Notes: generated by a model not told the origin, from the sequence alone. A DNA stretch of 64,000 bases from Parus major (GCF_001522545.3 NC_031770.1:34535866-34599865); one strand, 5' to 3'; numbered from the stretch's first letter, positions 13,505-27,150 are shown. Made by a program: numbers and translations.

Positions 13505-15019
13505 AAGGATTAAACACACAACTGTGACCAGTAAAAGGTGTTATTAAACAGAGATGATCATTTTCCAGTTAAAACCTTAAACTCAAATAAAACAGAAGAG
13601 GTTTATATAAGCTGTTTTAAAGCACTCTGTCACGTTATCCACCGTGTTATCTAGAGAGTCTCTTTAACCTTTCATTATCTTCCTCAGCTGTATCTGTGCC
13701 AATTCAACTGTGGTTTTGTCTTTCTCTCTTTTTTTTCATCTCTCTTTTCTTCATTCCCTTCTTCCTTCTTTATTGCTCCCTTAGGGTGCATATAGCATTT
13801 TGTTCTCAAGGCAGTGCTGCTGAAAGGACTTACTGCAGGGACACTCCAGTGTACAGTCCTTGCTTTAGAGACTGAAACTCATTAGGTGTGTCCTCTTATC
13901 AGTGGAAACATTGGATACTGGTCCAGATGAGAAATTATATAGTGATCTCATTTGCCAGAATGGTGTTTTCAGGTCTTGAAGCAGGGTGAAGGAGAGTAAT
14001 GGGCTCTGTGGATAGTGCCAAGTGAACTGCATTGCCATGCAATCCATGCATCAAGCATTTTTGGTGCTTTTTTTCTAAAAGGAAGACACTCATTGATCAA
14101 CATAAGGGATGATGCGAAGTAGCTAGAATTTTGCAGTAACCAGAATATCTTTCTCTGCTGGAAATATTTGTGTTTTGTGACTTGGCTGGTCTACCAATCA
14201 TTCATCAGTTAAAAGCTCAGAACATTTTTTTCCCCCTTCTGTAACTATTGAAACAGTGAAAAGGGCACTTCATTTAAATTTAATACTTAATCCCCACAGT
14301 GTCACCATTTTGGCTGAGGATAATTTGGGGGTTTTGTAGGTAGAGGAAGGACATAGAAGAAAAAGGCGAAGTGTGAGGAGCAGTAATCAAGGTGAGAGAA
14401 GGGGACATTGACATATGGGGTATGGATGTAGCAAAGCAAAGCAAAGAACCAGGAATCTTTAGTACAGCTCCTGGATACATGCCAGATAAGACTAAAGGAA
14501 TATGCAGATAAAAGGGTTTGCTTCATCTCCGTTTGAGGCAATAGAGAGCACACTAATGCCTCACATACACTAAGCACTTTCCTGCATGCCACCTGTGCTT
14601 TAAGAAACAAGGGAAAGAAAATCAAGAAGATAAAAAGAAGAAAAGAAGCACAACCTAACATGGCAGACACCTGATAGCACAGCACCAAGGTGTTAATGTC
14701 TCTCTACCTACACTAGTTCTTGCAGACATTTCTCCTCCCAGGCAGGGTTTCCCTTGCAACTCAGGCAAGACCAGCTGGTGGATCCCCTGATGTTGCAGTT
14801 CTCCAGTCAGATCCTGGATTTTGGTTACAAATTCTGTTTGTCCAATGTAGTGGGTGTCAAGCACAGATGTGTACATGGAGAGAGCCAAATGCAATGCCTC
14901 AGCAAGGTCATGTCAGACAGGTGGACAGTCCATCTACTTATAGTAGATATATATTTTGTGAAGTCTTCTGTTAAACGTATTGTTTTTCTCCACGCATCTG
15001 TATGTGCCAGCAGTTCCCT
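13505..15019. other. No recognised gene
   Basis: Open frames occur on both strands around 14302-15000, with the longest 128 codons on the minus strand and 148 on the plus strand. The plus-strand frame runs on into the CR1 at 15020. None resembles a family I know. A pyrimidine-rich tract lies at about 13720-13770. Confidence 0.4.
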
Positions 15020-15621
15020 GGAAGCCAGGACAGCCAGGTGTGTCCTAGGGGGCATCAGGCACAGCATGGCCAGATGGGCAAGGGAGGGGATTGTCCTGTT
15101 CTGCTCTGCTCTGGGGCAGCCTCACCTCAAGTTCTGTACTTTTGGGCTCCACAATATAAGACATAAAGTTCTTAGAGTGTGTACAAAGGGAGGGCCATGA
15201 GAATGGTGAAGGGCCTTGAGGGGAAGCCTTATGAGGAGAGGCTGAGATCACTTGCCTTGTTCAGCCTGGAGAAGAAGAGACTGAGGGGAAACATTCCAGT
15301 CAACAAATTCCTCTCCATGGGAAGAGGAGGGACAGACATTTGTCTCCCCTCTGATGACCAGTGAGAAAACCTGAGGGAATGTCCTGAAGCTGCCTCAGGG
15401 GAGGTTTAAGTTGGATATTTGGAAAATAGGGTGATTGGGCACTGGAACAGGCTCCACAGAAAAGTGGCCACATCACCAAGCCTGACAGAGCTCAAGAAGT
15501 ATTTGGAGGAAGTCCTCAGGCACATGGTCTGATTCTTAGGGTGGTCCTGTTCAGAAGGTCTTTGGTGATTCTTGTGGGTCTGTTCTAACTCAGGATATTC
15601 TGTGATTCTATGATCTGGAGT
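15020..15621 (+). mobile_element. CR1 LINE, 5'-truncated copy
   Basis: About 600 bp can be followed in the order of a CR1 3' end. It starts with the reverse-transcriptase C-terminal region (CAGCCTCACCTCAAGTTCTG, then TTTTGGGCTCC). The block at 15190-15290 follows (GGTGAAGGGCCTTGAGGGGAAG; GTTCAGCCTGGAGAAGAAGAGACTGAGGGG), then the CACTGGAACAGGCTCC segment, then CCTGACAGAGCTCAAGAAG. The end is the tail TTCTAACTCAGGATATTCTGTGATTCTATGAT. No open reading frame survives. It accounts for the open frames at 14825-15364. 5' truncation is the usual fate of CR1 insertions. Confidence 0.9.
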
Positions 15622-17208
15622 GCCTTCATTGTGGCATGGTGTTGACCTCAGTTTTGTTCAGCTACCTAGACAGCTGAGCACTGGCACAATTGCTAGCGAG
15701 AGCTGAAGTCCACAACCTCAGGCATAAGCTGTGAGAACTGATTCAGGTACCTGAAGTCATGGAAAATACACTGTGACTGTAAAAGAGCATTGAATAACAT
15801 AGCCTGGTCTAGCCAGCATGACCTGACATTGGTAGGGGACTGCAGCAGAGGACTTAGCACATGCTTAGCCATCCTTAACAAGTAAACTTCACTATTGTGG
15901 TAAACATCACATTATTCTTATTAGTATTATTATTATCATTATTATCATTATTAATAATAAAAATAATAATTTTATTACAATATTGTTTAAGAACACTAAG
16001 TATGTTAACATAGAAGAGGACTAGCTAAGCAGAAAAATAAAAAAATCAAGTGTATAAAATCCTTCAGCTGATATGAACTGACAGCTAACTGAATGATTTC
16101 AGTCTGCTATTGTTGTTTCCACATGGCAAATATACCTGTTCTTTCCTTTTAGGAAAACCTTGATGATGACTTCTCATGTTGTCTTTCCATCACGGCTGCA
16201 AGGAGTCAGAGAAAATCAGCACTTAGAATCAGATGCTACATTCATTTCTCAAATGTTACACAAGTGTTTTCAAATAATTTTTCTCAGGTCTCTTATTACA
16301 GGTATGTTGCAACACTCCATTTGGAAATCAGTTTTCCAGTTCTTTATTTACCTGTTACAGTTTTTGTCCCATTGTTAGAAAAGTCATCTTATTAAAAACT
16401 TGTAATTCACATACTTTTGACTTAGCACTTTTTCAAACCTAAAAGCCAGAAGACCTATAAGCAAACAAGGCTCTATTTTTAAGTGCTTAATTACCACACA
16501 TTATTTGACTGCTTTCACAGCAATTGAGAGGGTATAAAGTGATTTTTCTATGAGTTTGAAGCTAAGTGAAATTGCTGCAATGTTTCAAAGAGATGGCACA
16601 TAGACAACCCATAAGACAACAGATGCAAAACAAAAATTGGGAAAAAAACCCAAAACACTGCCACCCTCTAAATAAATGGAATTTTCTAATAGCTGTTGAA
16701 ATAAGGGATGAAATATTACCTGGTTTAAATGAAAACAAAATAGAGTGTGATCTTTCTAGCAGTGGTAAAAAGCACTGGGTCAAACTCTGTTACTCAACAT
16801 CTAATGGCATTTCCATGTTAATGTTATGCCTAGCTGAAATTTTTATTTGTGCTGCAAAGTCAGAGGGTTTCAGACATATAATTAAAATCTCTTCCAGCAG
16901 ACAGAAGAGCTACTACCATGGCTCACATTCCTGCTTCTGTTTCAGCTGTTAACTGGACTGGCCTCCATCCCATAATTTACTTTTTTCACATCATTGCTTC
17001 TTTGCTGTAAAAACATCCCCAAGAAGTGAGGGGTAAGCACAGGATCTTTTTATGGTTAGCTCGCTTTCAAGCACTAAGGATTAGCTTTGGAAGAGAACAT
17101 GCAGTACTGTTGATATTTATTTGATTTGGAGAGCTAAAGAAATCTCTGAGACTGGAAGCATCTTCCCATAAAACCAGCAGGATATATAAATCCTGATTAG
17201 TTGCATCT
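15622..17208. other. No gene; ATT-rich tract
   Basis: An imperfect (ATT/ATC)n tract fills about 15911-15976. The open frame at 16566-16952 (128 codons, plus) has no recognisable domain. Confidence 0.5.
15911..15976. repeat. Imperfect (ATT)n microsatellite
   Basis: Runs of TTATTATTATTATCATTATTATC followed by ATTAATAATAAAAATAATAAT. The second half is roughly the inverse of the first, so a hairpin is possible. Confidence 0.8.
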
Positions 17209-17272
17209 TCCACACAGGCCATTCACTTGGTGGGTCCCTTCCAACTCAGAATATTTTGTGATTCTGTGATTC
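17209..17272 (+). mobile_element. tRNA-Ile SINE 3' part, internally deleted
   Basis: CCACACAGGCCATTCACTT is followed directly by GGTGGGTCCCTTCCAACTCA and an ATTTTGTGATTCTGTGATTC tail. These are the linker and tail of the SINE at 677-805. About 20 bases that separate them there are missing here, and the tRNA head is absent. The orientation is plus. Confidence 0.65.
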
Positions 17273-20025
17273 ATCTCTCCTCAGTAAAGAGTTGAATTTT
17301 AGTTAAACATACTTGTTCTACAAAATGAGGTTAATTGTAGAAGAAATTAAACCCTTTCTGGAGAGAGGAAGGGAGAGGTCATGAAGCCGAAGGAAAAAAT
17401 ATGCATACTCCCAGAAAAGCATACATTAATCACAATATTGCTAACAAGGAATTCATGCCAACTGCAAAGCAGCTGTTCACACTGGTAAATACCAGATTCC
17501 TTCAGAGAAAGTGTGGATCAGGAAGTGCTTGGTGTATCAGTGTCCTTCCAACCTGTCAGTCTGTCACTGACATCACAGGATCTGTCCAGTCTCACAATTA
17601 GCAATGCAGGTTTCTCCAGCCTGGGAGACAAATCTCATTTCTCTTATGTAACATAGAAAGTCAAGTCACAACATTTTTAGTGAGTTTAAGGTTCTAAATG
17701 GTTAGCTCCCTTTCTGTTGTAGGAGGGGGATGCTAATGAAGCTGTCATTAGATGTCACAGTGCTACTGACACTGGGTTGTCCATTGCTGGGAACACAAGG
17801 GGCTCCACACTTAAACTTGGTAGGCCAAACTGCTAACTTAAGCAGTACCATCTCCCCTCTTTACAATTCCTCTTACATATCTTTCCATTATTTGTCTGAC
17901 AAATATCATCATAGGTCTTTGAAAGGATTTTCCAGTGAAGTTGGTTTTTCCTGGAATGATTTTTTTATTTTGATTTTTTTTTTTTTGTGAGTTTGTACTA
18001 ATTTTGATTAAACAAAAAAATGTTTAGATATTTTTGTTGTTGTTGTTTGTTTGTCTCCAGGAAGATGGTTTTAGTCAAAATGAGAGAGGAAATTGAGCAA
18101 TTTCAAAGACATGCCAACAGTGAGAGTACAGACTTTGGTTGTAGAAGAATATGATTCAATCCATCCTCTGATTAAGACTAAAGATATGATCTCATCTATT
18201 CTATATCATAAAATAACATATGACCCTTACAGAAGAATACTAACACCTAGTACAATGCTATTCATGTAATCTTCCTGGAATTTCTTTTTCTCCAGTAAAA
18301 ATAAAGAGTAAGAAGTAAAGAAATCCCAGGGCTGCTGAATCTGACTGAAGTCCAGCAGTCATAAATTTTTAAGGGTGCTGAAGACCTTGGCATTTTTCTT
18401 CGCTAGCTCTAGAAACAAATCAAAAATACCTACATCTTAGATAGCTGACTAGAAATCTTTTATAGTCACCTGCAAGGAACACGTATTTCAAGGTTTCAGT
18501 ATATCACTATAATGATAATATCATGAATTACACTGACTGTAGAAGCTCTCTTTTACCTGGCATCCTTTTCTTTTTCTATTGCATATTATGCTGATTTTTC
18601 TCTTCTTATTTCCACTCTCTTCCTCCAGAGGTTCTTTTTCCTTTAAATCTATTTTCCAATTTTTGCATTACTGGGTAGCAATCTTAAGGTATTTTTTCAG
18701 GTTCTGTGAGTTCATTTTGTTGAAATCCAACTTCCAATGCAATTCAATTTCCAGCTTTTTGAAGAATGCCTCTGCTGCTTCTAGCTCTTCGCATTTCCTT
18801 GTGATGTTTCCTGCTCTTATAATTAATATGAGAAGCAACAGAGTGCTGTCGTTACTCATGGGGCTTTTTTCTCCTCCTGTAGAAAGAGGGATGTCATATA
18901 AGGCAGTTTTTCTTCTCTATCCCTCCTCTGGTTGCAGATATAAAATTTCTTACACTTCATCCTTTCTGCATCATTGGTTGTTCATTGATTTGACTTCTCT
19001 ACTATTTTTTTAGGAAATCAAGTGTTTTGCTGAGATACTCAAAACCTTGCAGCTAGGGAGCTGGAATTACTGTGGATTTTGGCATTGGGTATCCATGGGC
19101 TTTTCCAGTTTATTTATTTTAATAATCATCTAAATTTAGTATGGTTTATAACTTTTCTATAGGAATAATATATCAGCAGAGATTCCCAGTTATCTTCTTT
19201 TCTTCTCCTGATGGAGATGCAAAGAGTCGTATGGATTATTCATTTTATTTTTTCTGTTGTTTCTATGAAACGTTTTAGTTCACTATTGTTTTATCTTCTC
19301 CTGATGAAATTTTAAATTTGGTTAACATTACTCACGAGTTAAGGCCAGTGAGAAGGGTCTTTTTATGATTCATAGAAATATACAGAGAGATTAGAAATCA
19401 CTCATAAATCTTTAAGAAAGTTAACCCTGGTTTCTCCCTCTTTCACCCAAGTGTCTGTGATAAACGTTTCACCAAGATTTTTCTCCCTAAGTGGCCTGTA
19501 ATTTCTGAGACAGGGATAGAAAATTTGTTTTAACAGCCTTTGCTGGATTGTATTTCCAAGGGTTTCTCAAATCATAAAAGTGTTGGGCTACATAACATCT
19601 ACAATGATTTCCACAAAGATTTCATATGGTTGAGTAACTATTGCCATTTGTAGGGTTTTACTCTGGCAAGTGATCCTTTTATTTGATATTTCCCCAGGTT
19701 TTGTATGGAGATAGTATAAATAAACTTTTCTTAATCATATTCTCTGACCTGCTTATGCCTTCTTAGGCTTTCAGTATTTGTACTAATAATACATGCGCTG
19801 TGTATCTTTCTTAGGCTGCAAACCTCCTTCTTTGCTTCCTGCAGAAGTTTCACCATTTATTTTTGCCCACACATTTGTTCATATCCTTGTTACTTATCCC
19901 TCTACTAGTTTTACTTTTTTAATGTGAATAAACAGAACTGCACATAATAGTCAAGCACAAAGAGATATAATACTCTAGCTTTTTCAGGTGCTTCTGGTTG
20001 CCTTTTTTTTCCCCTAAAAAAAATC
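17273..20025. other. No gene recognised
   Basis: AT-rich DNA with a T-run (17984-17996) and a GTT/GTTT-rich patch (18031-18054). The 144-codon frame at 18579-19013 (plus) is rich in Phe, Leu and Ser from a pyrimidine-rich strand and has no family resemblance. Confidence 0.5.
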
Positions 20026-20141
20026 ATTGAATCACAGAATTATTTATGTTAAAAAGACCCTTAAGATCATCAAGTCAAACTGCTAACCCAGCCCTGCCAA
20101 GTCCAGCACTAAACCATGTCCCTAAGCACCACAAACCCAGA
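20026..20141 (-). mobile_element. CR1 LINE 3'-end fragment
   Basis: On the plus strand: TTGAATCACAGAATTATTTA, then AAGACCCTTAAGATCATCAAG, then AACCCAGCCCTGCCAAG and CACTAAACCATGTCCCTAAG. This is the reverse complement of a well-known avian CR1 3' end (…GGACATGGTTTAGTG…GACTTGATGATCTTAAGGGTC…). About 115 bp is kept. Confidence 0.85.
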
Positions 20142-23100
20142 AAGGAAATGGAAGTGATTTGTACATTGGGCTGGGAAATTTGCAATGGTTTCCAAGGCTG
20201 TTAGGTTAATAATCAAAACATGGTAGAAGAACCACAGTCAACCAGACAGTTTTCCAGGAGGATGGGGTGCTGTCCCAGAGAGTATGGCCAAGGGGGGAAT
20301 GGTCTGAGTAAGTTTAGTAAATGGGGAATTTGTCACAATCTGAACACAAGATCCAAAACACAAGACCTTGCACACTAGAAAGAAATAGCCCATCAAAGGC
20401 TGTTGTCCCTATGCACAGTAAAAAGGGTCTCTTGGTAAATATTTGTCTGAAACATTTATTTGGATCTGTGCTTCGTGTAAACACAACTATTAGTTCAGAA
20501 GTGCAAGCAGCACTTCTGAAGGCAGATTTATCCTGCATTTTTTCCCCTCAAGGCCAGCAAAACAGCTACCAGGGCCCTTATGCTTTTTTGGGGCTGTCAC
20601 TTGCAGGTCTGTCCACATTGCTGCCAACCAGTAAGAGCACGTCCCCTACAGACACACATGCTGCCTTAAGCCTCTCAAGAATGGGTGAGGAAGAGAGGGA
20701 CCAGTAGGGATTGTGGCTCAGCAGAGGCACCATGCAACATTGACATTGCACACATGTGCTGAAAGACCAAGTGCCAACTGCAGCCTTCAGCAGCTTCATA
20801 CTTCCAGGCAAAGCCAGAGTCTGAGTTTGGCCATGAGGCACAATAGCCACCACTGTGTCCAGTGGATTAGGGTGTCATGACATGTGCTTACCAGTGCGAC
20901 TTTGAATTTTCTTTGTTTTCCCTCTCTTCCTTCATTAAACACTCAGCAAAAATTAAAGCTTCAGAAATTAGAGTCAAACTTAAATCCTCCACATGTAAAA
21001 GATTATTCCTGCACCACCAATAAAACTTTCCAAGACAAAATTACATATACATTGTGTTTGCTGTTCCACAGTGATAAATACATAGATACTTCTGTTGTGT
21101 CATGAAGGTCAACCATGTACAGAGTGTACATTCTGGTTGAGTTGAAATAATTTTCTTTTTCTGTTGCCTGACATTTTAAACTTACAGGACCCAACCTGAT
21201 TTGTCATAGGACTGCCTAACATCTCTGTTCTAGAATGACATTAACCATCCTAGAGCGAAATGAGCATCAGACCCCAAATTTAAGTATGCCTGTGAGCATA
21301 TGGATGGATTCTCAGGTATCTTATTGAAGTAGAACCATTTTCCTAATTTTGTTAATGCTTTTGATGCTATGACAGGCTATTACAGTTCACTGGAAACTTT
21401 AACTGAATCCAAATTAAAATATGTAGTAGATTCTGCAGCAAAGCTACGTGGTTGCTTACCCAATTTGTGACTACATGACAGAGTGTACTGAGACCCCTTG
21501 GACTTTAAAGATGAAACTGCATGTACTGTTAGAAATGGAAATAAATATAGCTATGTGGAATAATAACTGACAAACATGGATGAGCCAAGGGAAGACAGCA
21601 TGGGTGGTTTGGGTCTTTTTAGCATAACATAGCTGGGAAGTTGCCACGTACACCTGCATGTGTGTGACTCATATATAAATTTTTATATGTTCTTAAATTA
21701 TTGTCCAAAAAAATGAACATATGGACAGTAAAATACATGTTGTAGTTCAGCAACTATTTTGGAGGACATATAATCCTGGAACAACAATATGAGGCAGCCC
21801 TGGGAAAATCTCTGGCCTCAAGGTCATTGCTGTCAAAAGCAGTCAGGAGCAGGGTCTGTACCATCAGTCCCATCTGGCATCAGAGCGATGAAGTTATTTG
21901 GTGAGATGGAGGCCACAATACTCTCCACAATGAGGCTGGGAGGTGAAGGGGATGTTAAATCTTCAAGGGACAGCCTCAGTTCTGGAGCCCTGGGCATGCA
22001 CTTTTGTGAGCAAAACCTCATCAGGTTTGACAGCAACAGTAATGCAGCCCAGAGGCCAATCCTACACAGCTTCTGCTGCGCCTTTCATGGGCTGAGGCAG
22101 GAGGGGAACATGCTGTCTTCATCAGCATCTGTGCTAAGGGGGTTTTTTCTGACTGGATTGAAAACATTTAGCCTTCACTTCACACCATTGCCATCCTTTC
22201 ATCCACCACAGAGGAATGGGAGGAGAAATTGGTCTTTCAGCAGCAAGGAAAAAGGAGACCAATGGGGCTTGGCAATGGACATGTACAGTGAACCTGAAGA
22301 ACAAGATCTAAGGTGGTGTTATCTGTCTTTCCTGTAGGATTTGATAAAAGAGACTCCATTTTTTGAGGTTTTTAACATTGTAATTTAAAGCCAAATCCTA
22401 GTGTCCTCCAAGTTAAGCTGCCTTTTCAGCTACATCAGATTTATGCTGGCATAAAACTCTCTTGGTTTCAGGGAAGCTAATCTCAGTTTATTTAATGTGC
22501 TGTAAATCAAAGACTATATGGAAAAAAACACCTCAAAGACAGGTTAATGGGAACATGACCCAAGCAGGGGCCAAGAACAGTGACCATTAGTGTGTAATGA
22601 AAAAAAAAAAGGACATTCATATTCAAGAATATTTGCCAAAAGCCTACAGCTTTTACACTCAGTCTTTAATCTCACCAGAATGCCTTGATTTATGTTTCTG
22701 TCCATTTCCATACTGTTGCTAATATTTCCATGTCTCTCTGTATATGAAATTACTACATAACCTCTCTCCTTTTCTTTCTCCTCCATCCTGCCTGTCTAGA
22801 GATAGATATCCTACATGAGATCACAGTTACAGTATTCTTCCATGTGGTCCAATCCTGAAAAGTTATTTGCAAGGCCTTTTCTGTGGTTATTCTTTGGAGG
22901 ATGTTACAGGAGCAATGTGTTGATGTTGGAGAAAAAGTGACACATCCAAGTAGACAAGGGTGATCTTTAATGCAACATGGAAAGAATTACAGATGGAAGA
23001 TCATAGCCATAAAGTTTTAAAGATGAAGCTGCAGCTGAGTAACCTGACTGAATGAATCACTGAAACATTTTTATGCCTGTTTAAATTTTGATAAAGAGGA

Positions 23101-24408
23101 ATGATTTCAAAGGACTTGACAGTGGAGATTTTGAGCTCACAAAATAAAAGCACACAAAATCTATTTCCTTGGAATGAAGTGTGATTTTGCTTAAATGTCA
23201 CATTTTCCTCTCACAAGAGAAGGACAATTTTCACAAATTAGAGAAATTTCAAAACAATACTCTTAGCTACAATTGAAAGGTAAGCAATAAAATACAGTTT
23301 TGGTCAGAAAACAAGAAATTTTTTTCTACAATCTAATGAAAAACTGTTGTATCATTAACATTTTGTTAGTGGAGAAGTGAGTTGTGGTTATGGCTCAAGA
23401 AACCTCAGCACAAATTATGCCAGAAATATCATATGGAGGAAAATCCTTCATTCCCCCTATACTCCCACCTTCCACTCAGAGCTGTAATGACAAGGTTCTT
23501 ATTGAGCAATATTATAGAGACACCTACTTGCCTTGCTCTCCTTAAGAGTTTGTCAATGCTTCCATTATAAACCTCTCCTTTTAGGGGCTCATATGTCTGT
23601 AAAATTTTGCCCTGGATTGAAACTTGGCATAAGATCATAGTAAAAAAACATGGGTTTTTCCCATAATTAGTTTTTCTTCAAATTTTATCATTGGAAAAAA
23701 AAAAAAAACCAGAAACTACAAAAATTAAAATGAAAGCTATTCCAAAACATAAGCTTTCATATGTTTTTATTTGCTTTTATCCCCATCGATGTAAAAAAAA
23801 AAAAAAAGAAAAAAGAAAAACTAACAAATAGGTTAACATTTCAGATGTAGTTCAGCACTTGCATTCAAAGACATTCAACATAAAAGCTGGAGTCATAGTG
23901 GTCTCTTAGCAGTGGGTGATCTGTCATACCATATGGACTGACTACAAAGGTGTGAGCTAAGTATGGAGTTACAGTCTTAATTCTGAATTTCCCTACCTTG
24001 GTGAGTTTAAGACAGATGCTTAATGTTCTTTGAATGTAGTGGCTTATATACTTTTATTTCAAATGTAGTTCTTGGACATCATGCCCAGAACTGTTTTGAA
24101 AGTCTTTCCCCAAAGGTAGGAAAATGAAAGCATGTTGTCATTTCCCACTGCTCCCTCAAAGGAGGGGTTTTGTTTGCTGTTCTGGATTACTGTTCTGATT
24201 TTTATTCCCCCTCACTTTCCCATTGAATGTACATACAAGGTGGGGTTTTTTTCCCTGCTATTGAAGATGTGAGGTATTGGTATCATGTTGAGTAATCCAA
24301 GGAGAGATTAAAAAATTTTATGATACTGTATGCATCTTTTCTTGCATTAATATTTTAAAGATTTGCTAAAAGGTAGTTTAGAAGCTGTGGGGAAGGTGCA
24401 GGGAAAAA
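20142..24408. other. No gene or repeat recognised
   Basis: A GC-richer patch at about 21789-22337 stays open for 182 codons on the plus strand. Its composition and the lack of any recognisable motif argue against a gene, though an untranslated or long-noncoding exon cannot be excluded. A-runs occur at about 23695-23708 and 23794-23806. Confidence 0.45.
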
Positions 24409-24607
24409 AGGCAAGGCAAGGCAAGGGGCAAGAAGCAAGGCAAGGCAAGGCAAGGCAAGGCAAGGGGAAAGAGGAAAGAGGAAAGGGGAAAGGGGAAAGA
24501 GGAAAGAGGAAAGAGGAAAGAGGAAAGAGGAAAGAGGAAAGAGGAAAGAGGAAAGAGGAAAGAGGAAAGAGGAAAGAGGAAAGAGGAAAGGAAAGGGGAA
24601 AGGAAAG
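24409..24607. repeat. Pentamer/heptamer purine-rich satellite
   Basis: A (GGCAA)n block (about 24409-24465) passes directly into a (GAGGAAA)n block (about 24471-24590) with a few GGGGAAA variant units. From 24462 to 24607 the plus strand is purine only (146 nt). Because 7 is not a multiple of 3, every reading frame cycles through the same codons, which produces the long spurious open frames at 24347-24724 on both strands. Mirror-symmetric purine tracts of this kind can form triplex (H-) DNA. Confidence 0.95.
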
Positions 24608-26937
24608 TGACAGGAAGAAAGAAAAAGCAAGAAAGAAATAGAAAACAGATGAGAAGAAATTAAGCTGCAGTGAGAGAGGAAGGCAGAATGAGGGCAGGTG
24701 GGTGGAGAGAGAAAGAGAATGCAAGATTTTAAAAAAGAAAGTAGACGAGCAATATGTAAATCAAGAAAAGAGAGGAAAATATATTTTTTTTTTCTCCTGT
24801 TTGAATTCAGAGAATGATTTTACAAGTGCTTTCAAATTAAACCATATTTTGCTGAATGTGTGAAATGAAAGCTTTTGTGTGCATGGTAAAACCATCATTC
24901 AAGGCCATGCTTTAACCATGAGTATCATGTAGCTTGTTTGAAAATATTTTTGTGATCTTAATTAAACTCTTCTTATATTTTTGAAAGGCATATCAATCAG
25001 TTTTTATATTATCTGCAAAAGGTTTACTGTAGTAATTTCTATTTCATTGTTGATTGGTTTCTTAGAGTAAATTAAAAACTCTCCTAAAGTATACACATTA
25101 ATAAGGAATGTTTATGGTCATAGGTAGTCCAAAAGTAAAATATCTACCTTCTTCACATAAGAACAATCATAAGGAAAGTTAACTTAAAGTCTAATCCAAA
25201 TTGTGTTAAATTCAATCAGGAAACTGATTTAAAGTCTGTAAGTACAACAGCAGAAGATGTAGTCTCCATCTACCAAGGGTAGAAGTATATGCTAAAATCT
25301 TAGCAACCAAATAGAAGAAATAATATCAGGTTCTACATCTTTGAAGCTATCTGTCCTTAACCCTTCCTTACCCACCATACAGATCTTTGTATAATCAAGG
25401 CACAAGTGATTTTTATTGTTTGTCCTTGGGTAACAATGACACAGTCATATTAGTTTGTAGTGAGTCTTTTTGAGAGAGCTAGCACTTCCTCCTCCTCCTG
25501 GTATATCTGTACAATCAAGAAAATTTCTACTGCAGATAATTTTTTCATACTTTTTTTCAGCTGCTATTTTTTTAATCCTTTTTCTAGGCTAAAATGTTCC
25601 CCCTGCTTTCAAGTCCAGAGAGAAACTATTGGAACATTTGAGCTAAATCCCTTTAACCACTTTTACATCATTGACAAAGCCTGCTGAAGCCAATGGAAAA
25701 ATGCCCGCTGAGTTCAATAATTTTTGGAGCACACACTTGCTGTTTTGACTCAATATTTTTCACTGTCATGGGCTATAAATTATCCAGGAGGATATTTGCT
25801 AGCACAAAATTTGTAATCACCACAGGCAGGAGCTTTTCCCAATACCTACACTTCTGGATCTGCCCGACTTCCATTCTCTTTAATACCAATGCCATTTATA
25901 CACTACTTATGTCTTGTACATCTTATACATTTAAGAACCAAGATAGGGAATCTAAGGATACATGTTTCTTTAATGTTTCCCACCTGTGCTGTGCTGTCTG
26001 TAATAAAAAACACCATCTTGCAATCAGTGATTCATATATAATATGACTATAAAATTTTGGTCAACTGACAGGTCATGAATAATATCCTCATATTAATGGG
26101 AGCCCCAATGCTGCAATAGTTGCAGAAAAGTGAGAAGTCAGGGCTACAAAGGGAAGAGAACTTGGGGCACTTGTGTGTGACTCTTCAGCCAGGAGACCAG
26201 TAAAGACCTTGGAGGAAAAGTATGTGTTGGTCGTTACTAAAATAGACAGATGTAAACAAAGGATATGAGGAAATTCACAGAACTAGCCTGAGATAACATG
26301 CACTACCACAGGTAAAATCTTCAGCAATTTAATTCACTGCAAAAAGATGGTGTGTTGGCCCAGTAAATTAATTTGAATTGGATTCTTTGAATAATTTAAA
26401 ACTGTGCTTTAAAAGTAGATATATATTTAGAAGACTAGATAAAATCAGAGAGGAGGAGAAGGAGGAAGCAGGGGATTCACTTTCTGATCCACACTTTGTC
26501 TTAGCAGAATAAATACAAACTTGTATCACCAGAGAGTAGATTTTCATATATTCGTATGAATTCACATTTTGCCCTTCTTAGGACAATTCAAAGAATTTGG
26601 CAGTATACTGCTGTGAGTATCATAGTATGGACCAAGGGTTCACACATCCCAAGCATACCACTAGCTCATAATCCAGAAAAATATTTTATGATTTAAAGCT
26701 AAATGGAAGTCTATCACTATAGAACACTTTCAAACATTATCAGAGGGTTGTTTTTTTCCATCTGCAAAGTCCATCAGACAAAAGACTGATCCCCTGGCTT
26801 TGGGATGGGTGAAGTACCTCAGACCACATATCACCTTGCATCTGTTTTTTAACTATGCCCAAAAGACAATTTTTGAGCTGAAAATGTAAGGTAAAATCTT
26901 TCCTTTTTCACATGTTAAAATAAAAAAATAAGCTTGA
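24608..26937. other. No gene recognised
   Basis: AT-rich DNA. The frame at 25693-26046 (117 codons, plus) has no identifiable domain or convincing start context. Confidence 0.45.
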
Positions 26938-27150
26938 GGGCAGTTTTGGGTAATACAATGTAAGGATTTAAACTCTTAGACAATGTCCAAAGGAGAGCAA
27001 CAAGGATGGTGGAGGACTTTGAGGGGAAGCTGTACTAGAACAGCTGAGATCACTTGTTCAGCCTGGAGGAGACTGAGGACAGACCCCACTGCAGTGACAG
27101 CTTCCTCCTGAGGGAAAGAGGAAGAGCAGGCACTGATCTCTTCTCTCTGG
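26938..27150 (+). mobile_element. CR1 LINE, 5' segment of a split copy
   Basis: The segment begins at about GGCAGTTTTGGG and follows the CR1 order: TGTCCAAAGGAGAGCAACAAGG, GGACTTTGAGGGGAAGCTGT, CACTTGTTCAGCCTGGAG, then CACTGATCTCTTCTCTCTGG. The alignment stops at 27150 and resumes at 27841, so the two pieces are one insertion interrupted by later DNA. A small internal rearrangement is seen around 27075-27110. Confidence 0.85.

Noticed and set aside
14655..15200. Overlapping open frames on both strands (for example 148 codons, plus)
   Set aside because: The right half is CR1 sequence. The left half has no family resemblance in either direction.
18579..19013. 144-codon plus-strand hydrophobic frame
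   Set aside because: Phe/Leu/Ser-rich translation of a pyrimidine-rich strand, with no domain and no supporting signals.
21789..22337. 182-codon plus-strand open frame
   Set aside because: No recognisable domain, no splice or promoter context, and its sequence reads like translated noncoding DNA. It could be revisited with transcript data.
24347..24724. Open frames of 91-125 codons on both strands
   Set aside because: They are produced by the pentamer/heptamer purine repeat, whose unit length keeps all frames free of stops. The translations are repetitive Lys/Glu/Arg/Gly or Phe/Leu/Ser/Pro.
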